Positions 12,144 through 24,948 of a DNA stretch of 64,000 nucleotides are shown here, piece after piece. The stretch is from Paraspadella gotoi (taxonomy: Eukaryota > Chaetognatha). Below the pieces are notes generated by a model, which saw only the letters and a program-made list of their open reading frames with translations, ran no database searches and was not told the DNA's origin. The stretch lies in the NCBI GenBank assembly GCA_051294375.1, contig CM119264.1, positions 1,807,298 through 1,871,297 on the forward strand, given 5' to 3'. Numbering within the stretch: position 1 is the first letter of the stretch; each line of letters opens with the position of its first letter. Position numbers and translations under genes: made by a program.

Positions 12144-12786
12144 TTAACAATAACATTAATTATTAATTTACTTGGACAATTGACGATGGGCGACTTTTTC
12201 TAAGATGTTTTGTCTCGAGATCACACTGTTGCGCGACGCCTGTGAAAAAAAGAAGTGAATTCCAAAAATGGCGGATACCAATTTATCTTTTTTTAAACTA
12301 AATATTTTGGTTCTTTAAAGTTTATTTTAGTAAAAATACTTTTTACCTGCGATAATATTTCTATGTGGTCGTCCATCGTCGCTTTTTAAATATATATATA
12401 AATCAATATTAAATGATCAACATTTATTTTACTTTTTTTTTCATTCGACGTCGGAACGTTTTTTCGAAAAATCAATTTCGCCGACATAAATAAATTTCGA
12501 CAAAGTTTAAAGGTTGGAAATAAGTTGATCGTCGTTCTTTGTCATGTTTTGCATAATCACCAAATCTNNNNNNNNNNNNNNNNNNNNNNNNNNNNNNNNN
12601 NNNNNNNNNNNNNNNNNNNNNNNNNNNNNNNNNNNNNNNNNNNNNNNNNNNNNNNNNNNNNNNNNNNNNNNNNNNNNNNNNNNNNNNNNNNNNNNNNNNN
12701 NNNNNNNNNNNNNNNNNNNNNNNNNNNNNNNNNNNNNNNNNNNNNNNNNNNNNNNNNNNNNNNNNNNNNNNNNNNNNNNNNNNNNN

Positions 12787-12959
12787 ATTTTGACTAGTGA
12801 CATTAATTCTCGAACGAATAGAAAAGTTAAAAGGTGAGAAACTTGGAAATAATTGACACAGGAATTTTTATAATTAATTTTAAAAATAGATTAATGTAAT
12901 TAAAATATAATTAGCCTGTAATTGTATATTACGAAAACTTCAAAGAAGCCGCGATTACA
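12787..12959. repeat. Block duplicated at 18214-18400
   Basis: From 'gacattaattct' to 'gcgattaca' it matches 18220-18408 with frequent single-base indels. Both copies sit in poorly assembled sequence. Confidence 0.7.
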
Positions 12960-13171
12960 NNNNNNNNNNNNNNNNNNNNNNNNNNNNNNNNNNNNNNNNN
13001 NNNNNNNNNNNNNNNNNNNNNNNNNNNNNNNNNNNNNNNNNNNNNNNNNNNNNNNNNNNNNNNNNNNNNNNNNNNNNNNNNNNNNNNNNNNNNNNNNNNN
13101 NNNNNNNNNNNNNNNNNNNNNNNNNNNNNNNNNNNNNNNNNNNNNNNNNNNNNNNNNNNNNNNNNNNNNNN

Positions 13172-13600
13172 CGGGCACATTCCTATAGGCGCAATATTAT
13201 GTGTTCAATTCTATGGGCAATACTATGGGTTCTATCCAGGGATGCTGGAGGCGCTAAATTTCGCCCGCCTCCACTCCCCGCCTCCCGAGACCCCCCTCGC
13301 CTCCGGTTTTGCGTTCGCCTCTCATTTTTTTAGCCCGGATCGCCTCCGCGTTCGCCTCCTTAACGCCTCCGGCTTTTTGTTAAAAAATGTATTTATAGAT
13401 TTGTATTTGATATTTTTTTTTTAAATTCAGATCAATGGNNNNNNNNNNATTATGTGTTCAATTCCATTGGCAATACTATGGGTTCTATCACAAAGACGCA
13501 ATACTATGGGTTCAGTCCTATAGGCGCAATACTATCGGTTCAGTCCTATGGGCGCCCTACTATGAGTTCAATCTTGCAGACACAATCCTTTATTGTGTTG
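13172..13600. repeat. About 28-bp minisatellite around 'gcaatactatgggttc'
   Basis: Degenerate tandem copies of 'ggcgcaatactatgggttcagtcctat'-like units occur at 13172-13235 and 13449-13600. They are split by a CGCCTCC-rich block (13250-13375) and a 10-N gap. Confidence 0.75.
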
Positions 13601-13659
13601 AAGACGTGAATAAGAGAAACCGATCGTACTAAGTCGCCACAATGGACGCAATCTTACGT

Positions 13660-13869
13660 CATTTTGGCTCGATAGCGAGGCCCTATGGTATTTTCCGTCA
13701 GCCACCCTACTAGGCTCTTATAGTGTAGTCATTCTGGTTCGATAGCGAGGCCGTGTGATATTTTCCGTCATCCACCCTACTAAGCTATTATAGTGTAGTC
13801 GTTCTGGCTCGATAGCGAGAACCAGTGATATTTTCCGTCATCCACCCTGGTAAGCTCTTATAGTGCGTC
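13660..13869. repeat. 70-bp tandem repeat, three copies
   Basis: Three consecutive 70-bp units begin at about 13660, 13730 and 13800. Each has 'ggctcgatagcgag', 'tattttccgtca' and 'ccaccct', and ends 'ttatagtg'. Not coding in any frame that I can support. Confidence 0.85.
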
Positions 13870-13924
13870 AGTGGAATACTTTGGGTTTAATATTATGTGG
13901 GCACAATCTTTCGTGGTTTCAATC

Positions 13925-14235
13925 CTAGATTAAAAAAATAGATTGAAGTGGGTCTGGGAGATTTTTCCGTCAGTTGCCTTGCTTTCCGGAACTTCGGATC
14001 CGGAGGTAGGCTTGTTACCATTGGGTTTGAAGATGAAGCGGTAACCCAGTGCGCTCTTACGGCGCTGATGGAAAGAAGAGTCGTATCCAACGGGTAGTGA
14101 TACCACATCACCACAAGATAATTAAATAAATTACGTGTAAATGATTAACGATAATTAATAATTAATAATAATAATAATATTAATAATCGAGCGATTTATC
14201 GCAGATATTCCCTATTCCCTTATTCCTTCAAAATT
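13925..14235. repeat. About 300-bp repeat, also at 22250-22580
   Basis: Shared core runs from 'gaagtgggtctgggagattttt' through 'gatgaagcggtaacccagtgcgctctta' to 'gagcgatttatcgcat'. The copies differ mainly by one-base indels. Could be a dispersed element or an unmerged duplicate. Confidence 0.8.
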
Positions 14236-17200
14236 CACGTTCTGTCTTGTCCCTCGCATAACGTCTTTCGATTCGGTTATCGTTATCCGTCTTCGTCTTC
14301 GTCTTCGTTCTCTCCCCCTTTTCTGCTCGTCGTTCTTAATCTCCTCCTTTTTTTTCGTCGTCCGTTTCTTCGCGTCTTACGTCGTGTCTCGTTCGTCTTT
14401 TCCGTCGTCGTCATTTTTTCGCTTTTCTTTCCTCCTTTCCCTCTTCTTTTTCTTTTCAATCCTCACTTCCCCCAAAATTCATTTACACGATTTTCCAACG
14501 GATTTTTTTTGATCAGAACGCTTTTTCTTTCTTTTTTTTTTTTTTTTTTTTTTGCGGATCGCACAGGGAAAAACTCTTGGTTCTTCCCAACGTCCGATCC
14601 CGCAGGTACCCGCCGCAGGCTCCGTCGCCGGCTGCCCCCCGCCGCCGCATGTCCAAATCGCAGCAGGTCCGAGACAGGACACCCCCCCACGCCTTTTCTC
14701 CGCGGGCCTCTTCCCCCTTCAGCTACCTTCTTTTGTAGCTGCCTCAATGCACGGATGCCATTATGAAAGAGAAGATTTTGGTTTGGGGTCAAATGAGTTG
14801 CTAAAGCTTGATTGAATTTATTGACGGTACAAAAAATATTAAATTAGAGAAATAATCGCATTTCTATTTTATTTACGTTAGCTTATTTTGTGTGACCTCA
14901 CAGGATATCTGACATAACGACAGGAATGGAATATGTAGTTATCCGGACCTGAGGGCAAGAGGGAGGGATGGATGGATGGAGGGATATTGAGGGGATGATG
15001 CAGTGACGGACGGAGGAAGACGGAGCGGACGGATATAGGACAAGAAAATTTGGGCTCTTAGTTTTTTCACATCTTCTCGGGCTCCGAAAGGATTAAATGC
15101 TTTCTGTATTATTTCAATCAACAAGCAAATTTTAACAAAGGTGGTCGACAACAGAATTTAGAAAGTTGTTCAAGCGTGCAAAGTAATTATACCTCTCAGT
15201 TATCATTAGCGTAGGACGACTTCAATAGTCTAACGAGAAAACAGAGTGCTGCAGTGAGAGCGTTGATGATGGTAGATAAGTTACCTGCGAATGTCTAGAT
15301 TTCTTCTTATAAATTGATGAAGCGTTTTTCTAATAACTACAATTTTTTTTTGTATTCGCTGTTACTGAAGTTTAGAATTTCACAATGAAGTCGTTAAAAA
15401 TTATGTTTTCTCGTCCTCACGAAATGGTATCTTACATAACGTATACTGGGCGGGTACAAAGTAGAGTGGTGAGTTAAACGAAAGTATGTGCAGCACCAAC
15501 GAGTGAGGAACCGAGTTGACATCCAAGTGGAACGCCGATTAATGGATACTGGAACTGAACAGCCCGTTGCAATTAGGTCTCGCAATAAAACGCAGAGGGA
15601 TGACCAATCGCCGGCTCCATTTTGGGCGCTCGGACAAGCCAGAATTCCAGACTCCTCGCGGTCAAAAATGTGGCAACAAAAAGTCGACGAAAGCAGAATG
15701 GGACACGTGGAACATGCCGTTTGAGTATCGGGTTTGGTGTGTCGGTTGTTGTGTGTCGGTTATGCGGGGGTCAAGTTTCCTCGGCTTCGTCAATTAAGAC
15801 TTGTTTTAACTATAGATCACTATTACTCAGTCAACACAATAAGGTTTTTATTATAAAATATTATATAGTTATACTAAAAACGGTGTGACAAGAGTAAAGT
15901 GTTGATTAACGGATCTGGGTTTTTCCATTATCCATCTTTAAGCAGGAAATGAAATATCCACGTAGTAGCGAGATGTAGGATTTGAAGATGGATAGAGCTC
16001 TAAGTCCCTCAAATATATAAAAATACGCGAGTATTGGAAAAAGATAAATTTTGTATATGAATTTGGTTGAAGTAAAGGATTTTTGGTCTATTAACCTGTC
16101 ATCCAGCCGAATGATTAGAAACGGACTTACAATTGTATAATACGCCAAGAATGGTGTATTAGTTTTAGTAGCTGGGAAGTGCAGATTGTATTAAATTTTC
16201 ATAACGATTAAAACTTTTGTCCTAGTATTGTAAGGGGAATTTGGTAAAGGATTCTAGGACCGAGAATAAGGAATATTTATAATAATATTTTTGTAATTGT
16301 TGTATGCAATACTAACATTATATAAAAAAATAGTAAATAGGGTAATTAAATGATTGTTATATCGTGTAAATTACTTGATCTTTTAATCTCTTAGATTATG
16401 AGTGTTTTAATCATCTATGCTCATGGCCACTTTATGGTTGCATCAAACTGACACTCAGGTCGGGATAGGCAAGTATTTTCCGAGTCAGAGACGCAATTTC
16501 CCAATCAAAAAGAGAGTTTTTAAAAAGATATATGATATGATATAGGACTCTGGTTAAGAATTGAAAGTACCTGGGGATTTATATATGTTAAGTCGATTTT
16601 AGTTTGATAGAATTTAAATAAGATTTGGTTGTAAAAATGGAGTCATGGATTATAGCAAATTGAACTATTAATAAAAATTAGTGTATTAATAAAACAAGGT
16701 TGAGATTGGTTAGTGCGACAAATTTATGTTTTGGAATCAAATGGGGTCAAAGTCTGCAAGTGTACCACATACTGGTATTTAGTGGGTTGTTATTGCTAAA
16801 AGTAAAGACCGGACTTACTGATCTCCTCTCTCTTGTCTATGTCGCACTTCATCGAGTCTGATCGCCGGGTAAGCCACTCTTCGCTCCGCAGTAGAGGTAA
16901 GTTATTAGATGTATGCAGATGTAGTAATAATATTTTCACCACGCCGCCTCCACACCCGAAGACGAATCCATTGAATGCAAAAGAAAACGAGTCGACGGTT
17001 AGAGAGACCAGTAGTGATTGAGTAGAGAGAAGCAGAGATGAATGTAACGAATTGATAAGACATTAATTAATTAATGTTTGACATTGTACCAATTAGGGTG
17101 ACGATGGCACGGACTTTTCTTTAAGTGTTCTTGTTTCCTGCGAGAATTCAATCTTTTTTCAATCAGTTGGTGTGTCTTGGGTTTGGGCGGCGTTCGAACG

Positions 17201-18213
17201 CCCCCGCCGGCTGGTAAGAAAGGAGACGTGGTGAGGCACTTTGCGCAACAATGGCGGATACAGAATTTGATAGCTTTTTGTCAGAGATCGGTTCCTCTCA
17301 CCTATCTGGGTGTTGTGATTAAAACGTAACACCCTGCACCCACCGTTTGTCCCTTCTTGTGTGTATAAGTTGTAAGAAGTCCCTAGCCTAAGTAGCTTGT
17401 TTTTTTTAGCGTGTGGCCGGAGTACATATTCTACGCCCCTGCGCCCTGTGATATCGATCTTACCGCCCCGGGCCCTCCCCCTGACTCGACCTCCGCCGCC
17501 GCTTGTTTGCGACCTGTTTTAAGCTTTATTTTTATTTATTTGATTGGAAGATGGCGATTATAAGTGGATTGGCGCCGTTTGTAAACATATTAGTTTTACT
17601 TTCTTTTTCAATTCGACGTTTTGCTGAGTAACGTGTCGCTCCTCTTCCTCCGCGTTCCGCCCCCGCACCACACACCTTCCACAACGCCAGGTTTCGCCCG
17701 CCCCGCCCCCCCCGCCGATTTTTTTTTGTTTGCTCCGCCCCCGACCCATCCAACATGCTACCCCCACCACCTCTATCCATATGACGCAAGGAGGCCCCAC
17801 GTGTTAGAAGGTCTGGAAAATAAGTGTTGTGTTCGCGCCCTGTCTCCCCCGCCCTGTCTATGCTTGGTCCCCCACTAGCCGATCTTCCTCCGCGCCCGAT
17901 TTCTTTCTTCACACTCTCCACCCACGCGCCCCGAAATCGTGCATTCGTCTCCCCGTCAGTCCTCCCTCTAGACCCCCCCCCGCCCGTCTCTTTTCCCCCC
18001 CACACCCCCCCCCCTCGTCTTGTTCTTCTCGTTCGTCATCGAATGCTGCTCTCTACGTCATCTCATCTCGTCATCTCTACCTCCCTCTTGAGCTGGTCAT
18101 TTCTCTCTCTCTCGTCGGGCGGACATCTCCATTTTACGACTTTGAACGACTACAGGGCGGTGATTACTGTAGTAACCTTATCTTTATTTAGAACCAAGCA
18201 GGTCACGTCTTAA
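14236..18213. other. Gene-free stretch
   Basis: No gene recognised. 14280-14460 is pyrimidine-rich with CGTCTT repeats; 14530-14552 is poly-T. 14590-14740 and 17440-18110 are GC-rich with long C runs and give frames without domain similarity. Two short frames near 15490-15800 have no recognisable family. Confidence 0.4.
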
Positions 18214-18408
18214 ATTTTTGACAAGTAACATTAATTCTGCCGGAAGAAATAGAAAAGTTTATAAAGGTGGAGAAAACTTGAATGTAATTGACGACGGAAT
18301 TTTATAATGTAATGCATTTTAAAAATTAGATTAAAGTAACTTAATTAGTAATTAGCTTGGCCAAATTGTATTATTAGCATTGAAAACTTCGAAAGAAGTC
18401 TCTCTGGC
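18214..18408. repeat. Second copy of block 12787-12959
   Basis: See the copy at 12787. This copy has more one-base insertions, and the surrounding 18-22 kb looks like uncorrected reads. Confidence 0.65.
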
Positions 18409-21400
18409 GATACATATTCTCTATACGCACTCCTTGAAGTTAGTCTTGTAATTCTGTCTCTTACAAATATTTCGCGAGCAATATAAGTTTATTAGTAAAA
18501 TCGTTGTTCATTTTTAGTGAGAGGTTAGCGTAGAGTGGGAAATTACGGGTTAAGAATATTTGGTTAAGAACTCGCACTCTCTCAGTATGAGAGATACAAT
18601 GTTAAGCCAAATAATACTTTTAGTAAGTATTCATCGCATCTTGTATTACTTTTATATTTCATGGCTCTCCGAATATTCTATTTTGCGATGTGGACAAATT
18701 ACAAAAGCGAGTTTTAATATATTCCCGAGGTGTGCCTATGTACTGAAGTTCTATCGCAATTTGAATTGATATTATTGTGATATGTAGCACTATTTAATAG
18801 GCTGTCTTTTCTTTTTCAGGCTAATCATGAGTTTAAATTAATGATATAGGAGAGGTGTTAAGGTTAATGATAGGTTATATGGTTCTTGAATCATGTGCGC
18901 TGTTTGCTTGTCTGGAGCATCCTAATTTTCTACAATGATGTAGAGTTCCAGGGTGCACTGTCAAGCGGTCAGAGATATTGAGCCGTCATCCGGGTGTTCC
19001 GGATAAAATCATTCCTTCGTGCGATTGTGAGGAAGCAAATATACTTTTCTGCCAATGGTGCGCGCGTATTACTTGTCAATAAATACTATATCTAAAGGGA
19101 AGACGCAATACTGTACAGGATTCTTCCGCGCCCACTAGAGTTACGATAGGGTGTCTCACCTTACATTACGGCATGTCTATATCATATCTCACATTGAGAT
19201 CGCGAAGAACGCTACTGTAAATGTTCGAAGAGAGTAGTCTCATTGCTCTCTATGCTGCGCGTTCTGGAGTGCTCCTAGCTTTCAAACGTGGTCAGTCTTC
19301 AGTCTGTCAAAATTCATTGCTGTCTGCATGCGCAACACAATAATCAATCCCTCTGAGGTTGTACCTCGGTCAGAGTTTTGGAAGAACTGTCGTATATAAA
19401 ACTATGAAAATAAAACGGGCAAGGTTGAAATATTCCAAAGGAGTAAACTGCATCTTAAAGGATTAAGAAGGAGAAAGCGGTTGGCGCCAGCGACTATGGG
19501 CAGCACGAATATGGTCTTGAGCCCGCATCAGTATCGGCTGTACGGGCTCTGCGCGCTAAATATTTCTGTAATCCGAGTCAAAGGAGGCACGAGAATAGGA
19601 AGATGTCTCTCTTAAAATTGCTCATTGAGATGTGTGACAAGAGGAGAGGTAATTTTGTCAAATCCTTAAGAGAAAAGGAAACCCTAATGGCAGCACTGAA
19701 GAGGGACCTTTTTGATCAGGAGGAGAGAGAGAGAAGAGAGTAGCAGAGTAGAGAGAGAGGGAGAGAGAGAGAGAGATGAGAGAGAGAGAGAGGAGAGAGG
19801 AATAGAAGATTTTGTAGCAAATCGGTTTGGTTTAGTTTGTATTGGGGTTTTGGGCCTTTTGTTTGCCGGCAACTAACATGAGGATATAAGGCGAGATAGA
19901 TAAGGGGGAGGTATTCGGGGTTGAGTGGAGGCACCGAACGGCTCTGACCATTATGAAGAGGATTCGTTAGAGCTTTACGGTGGCAATATGTACGGTAGGT
20001 TACGATTGAGTTAGAATCCTAACACCGGGGGAGGACGAAGAATGTTAATTCAAGACGGACTTGTGATGTATATTTCGGCCGGTCATACGCAACGTCTTTT
20101 TGCGGACTAGCTTATATTGCTTATTATAGGATCTTACCCCGTTGACGTCAGATAGATATTAATGAGTCAATGTTGGTTGTTTTTACTTTGAGTAATCTAT
20201 GTGGGGTCTTTACAAATGGCATCTTCGCTGTTACAGCAGATGCATAGATTAAGAAGACTATTGTAAGCATGTAATTTATATTATGTAACTAGTACCCCAG
20301 AATGGCGGAGCGGATGGCGTGGACGGCTAACTTAGTCAAAAGATTATAGTTTAATGTAAAATACTTGTCGGAGAAAAACTCTACCGAAGACTGAATGGGG
20401 CTTATAGTGCGATTAGAATAGAACATCGTAGTTAATTATTGCATGTTAATTATAGTACGTGTATATGATTAGGAGTTGTAATAGCATTGTAGTTGGTGTA
20501 TAGTAATTTATTAGTTTAATAGGTTGATACTGAGAAATAGCATGATTACTTTGATAGTCGATGACTAATCATGTCAGTTGATGCGAGAGTAGCCGATGAG
20601 TAGTCTGAGCTTCATCTTTAAGCAATAGTGATGTATAGTGCATTCACTGAATAATTGGTGTAATGATGTGTGTCAATTCATCAGTGTACTTCGGCGTTAT
20701 GTTATGCTGACGTATGTGCATACATAAGTTGCGACGTTGACATATGGACGTGTATGAGGAAAAGAAGTTAGAAGAAGAGAGAGTAAGATATGTAAGGCAG
20801 ATGAGTGTGAGATGGAAGACGATGAGAGGAGGAATGAGAGTGCTAGTGAGTGATGTAAGAGAGATGAGAGACGATGGATAGCAAGGAGTAATAGGAAGTA
20901 TGTAGAGAGTGACGATAGACTAAGTAGTATAGTAGTCAGATCGCAACGATAAAATCTCGGGGGACCATCAGAGATGTAAAATAAGTAAGTGGATTGATCT
21001 ATGAAAAGCTTATAAAATTATGGGCAGGCGAAAAATTATCGTTAATCATATTAAAAGTCTTTAGGATTAGGGCTAATGAAAGAAACATATCAGGATATTA
21101 GATATTATCTTAAGAAGAGTTTGGAAGCGTTATCATGGACGGTCGCCCAGAGAGTTATGACTAGTAAGGAGGACAAGAGCTAGACTTTGATCACTATGGA
21201 GACTGCGCCGCACAGCGAACGCCGTGTAGAGAGGCAGAGAGATGAGACGGAGAGAAAATGAGAGACTGGAGAGAGAAGGCGGCCGTCTAGGTGACTGCAT
21301 GTTTAGTAAAAAAGAGCTAAGGATTGGAAGAAAAGAGGGGCGATGTAATAATTGAATTCGAAGTGACAAGGGTCGTGAGTAGAGAGACGAGATGAGCCAG

Positions 21401-22249
21401 CTGCTACTGCCTGGCTTTAGCCTGCAGACAGTACCGGAGCGGTGGGTGATGTTAGGCGAGGTGGGAGTTCGTGGGATTGAAGAGCGTCGTCGTTGCATGC
21501 TGGCGGCCGGAGGATCATGAGTAGGGCAACAGGTAGAGCCTCTACTCTAAGGCACGTCAAAGTGAGCGCGTGAGCGTGACCGAGTTTTGAGCGCAAACCT
21601 GTTCGCTACAGGTGCGATCGGTTTTTTTATTAGTGAGCACTGCAGACTAATAGTTTCAAGTGACGGCCAGTCCATTAAGCGACGGATAAATATAAAGTGT
21701 ATGTAAGAGTAGAAAGAAAATAAGATATTACTGAGAGTGGTAGAAGTTAATGATGAAGTAGAGATGAGAGAAGAGAGTAGTAGTAGTTGAGTAAGAAGAG
21801 GAGTAGAGAAGTAAGAAAGAATATATGAGCTCAGACAGAGCGCTAGCAGTAGGGCGGACTCACTCCTCGTTTTAGACAAATCAGAAGAAGCAGTGTACGA
21901 GAAAAAAGAAGAGTAGAGAGAAGAGCGACATATTTATTTTAAAAAGAAGGAGAGAAAGAGAGAGGCCGAGCCAATATAATAAAAGTTTTTGTTTTGTAAA
22001 TCTAAAAACAATAAACAAATTACGAGAATATTGATATGAACATGAAGAATTTTTAAGATCGTTGAGGATTAGGAAGGGCATATTACTCGAAGTTTGGCAA
22101 CTTATGCACTTGATATCAGCACTTATCAGAAGGCGGCATCGATTGGGCTCAAGATTAATAAGCTGTGAACTGGCGAGGGTAAAGCTAGAGTAAGCGCGGC
22201 CGAATCAAAATCTTGCCAGGACGGGCTTTGCCCGCCCTGGCTGCGATAA
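18409..22249. other. Low-quality gene-free stretch
   Basis: No gene recognised. GA-rich segments at 19720-19805 and 20760-20910 and several AG-rich tracts in 21130-22000. Frames here are short and rich in L and S, as expected from CT/GA low complexity. Confidence 0.4.
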
Positions 22250-22580
22250 AAATAGAATGGAAGTGGGTCTGGGAGATTTTTCGCGTCAGTTTGCCATTGC
22301 TTTCCTGAACTTCGATCCGAGGAGGTGGCTTGTACGACCATGGGTTTTGAAAGATGAAGCGGTAACCCAGTGCGCTCTTACGGTCGCTGATTGGAAAGAA
22401 GAGTCGTAATCCAACGGGTAGTGATACCACACTCACCACAGATAATTAAATAAATTACGTGTAAATGATTAACGATAATTAAATAATTAATATATATTAA
22501 AATAATCATAATAATAATATTAATAAAGAGCGATTTATCGCATAAAGATAACTTCCCTATTCCCGTTAATCCCTTCAAAA
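22250..22580. repeat. Second copy of the 13925-14235 repeat
   Basis: Same order of blocks as at 13925-14235, with scattered single-base insertions and deletions. It ends at 'ccttcaaaattc' in both copies. Confidence 0.8.
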
Positions 22581-23909
22581 TTCCAAAAAAGCAATTGTTA
22601 CAGTACAGTTTTTTCCTGTATTATTACATCAGGAATATTATTGTANNNNNNNNNNNNNNNNNNNNNNNNNCTTTTTCTAGGATAACACCATTGTAATAAG
22701 ATGTAATGATTGTAAGAAAATTCGATGTAAATATGTAAATGAAATTTTAAAAGAATGTAAATAAGTTAGTGCATGAGTAAGAGAACTCATTCAACAAAGT
22801 TAGGAATTCTGGTTTCTTGAGTGGATGACGATGACCACCTTCTCCGTCGGCGTGTACTAGCTAGATTTACGACTCTTCGTGAGCCAATAAACAAATATTA
22901 ATTACAAAATGCTCATTTTTGTTCATTAAAAATTCTGGNNNNNNNNNNNNNNNNNNNNNNNNNNNNNNNNNNNNNNNNNNNNNNNNNNNNNNNNNNNNNN
23001 NNNNNNNNNNNNNNNNNATAAAATACTTCTTATTCTAGATTTAAGCCAAGTTTTCTGTTCAAGTACTATAATGATAATCCTTACTCCTGATTTTAATTGA
23101 CATAATTTCTAGTGTCCCCGATTGATTCCTAATTGTTAATTTTGTTTAATTATCGTTTTATTTTTAGTCTTGCTCGATGCTTTTTAGCCCTTTACGCGTT
23201 AAATTTTTTATTCTTTTTATTTCAGAAAAAAATAAGGGGAAACAAAAATTTAGGAGCGTAGTTCATTGTCAGATTTCAAAAAGGGAGGGTCAGGATGTAC
23301 GCAATTTCGCCTTATTTGTTAAAAGTGACAAACTGCAAAAAAAAACAAAGTCGACATTCCGCAATCTCAATCGAATCGAAATGAGCCAGACCAACTATTT
23401 CCCCTTTTTTCGTTAACATGTTCAAACTTGCCCGTCGGAGACGACGATAATTAGGACGACGACGATGATCGAACGAGTACAATGTTTTCTCAGAATACTT
23501 CTTCTTTTTCTTCTTTTTCTTCTTCTTCTTCTGACTTCTTCTTTTCCTATTCTTTTTCTCCTTCTCCCTTTTCTTTCACTATCACTTCTTCCTCTTCCTC
23601 TTCCTCTTCATTCTCCTTATCTCTTGTTTTTGTTTTTAAGCCCGACGTGGCCCGAACAAGCCCGAAAATGTAATATCTTTAGCGAGATATACTTTAAATT
23701 GGCGCACGTATATACGTCAAAATATTGATAAGCGAGTTTTTCTACTTTTCCAATGTGACGAATTACTTAAAAATAGAATCACAATAATTTCCAGTTTTTT
23801 ATAACGACGCATTTACAAATCCAATAATACTATGAAGATTTTATTTCATCACTTATTATAAAAAATTGTAAAAAAATTTCGTTCTAGTCGTCAAAAAAAA
23901 GTAATTTTT
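22581..23909. other. Gene-free stretch with two gaps
   Basis: AT-rich; N gaps at 22646-22670 and 22939-23017; TTC-rich microsatellite at 23500-23620. No supported gene. Confidence 0.45.
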
Positions 23910-24948
23910 TTTTGACCGATGAAATACCATGATGGAAAAAAAAACTTGTCGCGGTTTGGAAAAGTCGGTTAATTTCATTGTCAAAAATATTTTTTAGCCA
24001 CTAAATAGGTTTTAATATGTAATATAACTTCTCTAGGACTGAATAAAAAAATTGTTTTTTAAAAGCATAAAATTATTTAATGCATACAAATACTTCCAAA
24101 GGAGGTTGTCTCCAACTGTTTTTACCTTTTATTTATCAAGAGGACTACCTCATATTCATATTAATATTATATCTCTGACATTATATTTTTATCAGATTTA
24201 GGGTAAAAAAATGGTCTTGGCAAGTAGTGGAAAAAGATTGATCCCCTATAAAGTAAACGAGTTGAGTTTTACTGCAAAATGTGATGATGCATTATGATTA
24301 TCTTTTACTTCAACAAAATCTTTGATTTTTTTTGACTCATTTGATACTTGATTCTGATAATTACATCCAGAGGTAATTAAAAATGATAAACTTTGCTCAC
24401 AAAAAGGTTACCAGGAGCCTTATTAACTTTTATTGATACTTTTACATATTAAAAGAGAATATTCTGGAGCATTTATAGCATCAATGTATTTGTAATACCG
24501 CTCTTTTTTGACATATGAATTAACATTCATCCTGAATCTATCTAATGGAGATGATGCAATAACCATTTGACATGAAAAAGAAAAAGGCATGATTTTTAAT
24601 AGTAATGGTTTAACTCAAAAAGTAATAAAAAGAACCGGATAATTAATATAAATAAAAAGTGGAGATTTGAAAAAAATAAAAAAGAAAGAGAAGCATTTTT
24701 TGGAACAACTCATTTTTTTTGCATGGAACTCTTGAATTTTTTGTCATACATAAAGTGAGGACACAAGCTATATATAATCACAAGAGGCCCAAGTTTTTTT
24801 ATATCTAAATTTTATATTCGATTCTTATTATGAAAATGCTGAAAAATAGCTGGAAAGTGACCGCGACAATTTTTTTTTCCATCATGGTAAATAAATCTGA
24901 GTTCTTGACTCGTCAAGAACTCAGATTTATTTATTTCATCGGTCAAAA
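23910..24948. mobile_element. Non-autonomous TIR element, about 1.04 kb
   Basis: Left end TTTTGACCGATGAAATA, followed by a CCATGATGGAAAAAAAA block and TTGTCGCGGT. The right end has the complement of the same blocks, but a palindrome (24889-24932) separates the outer and inner parts of its terminus. No transposase frame; no clear target-site duplication seen. Confidence 0.8.
24889..24932. repeat. 44-bp palindrome inserted in a TIR
   Basis: Two 21-base arms (left arm begins aaataaatctgagttc) with a 2-base spacer. Absent from the left terminus of the same element, so it was gained by the right terminus. Confidence 0.85.

Noticed and set aside
13172-13870. CRISPR-like spacing of repeats
   Set aside because: Units are contiguous tandem repeats without unique spacers, in a eukaryotic genome.
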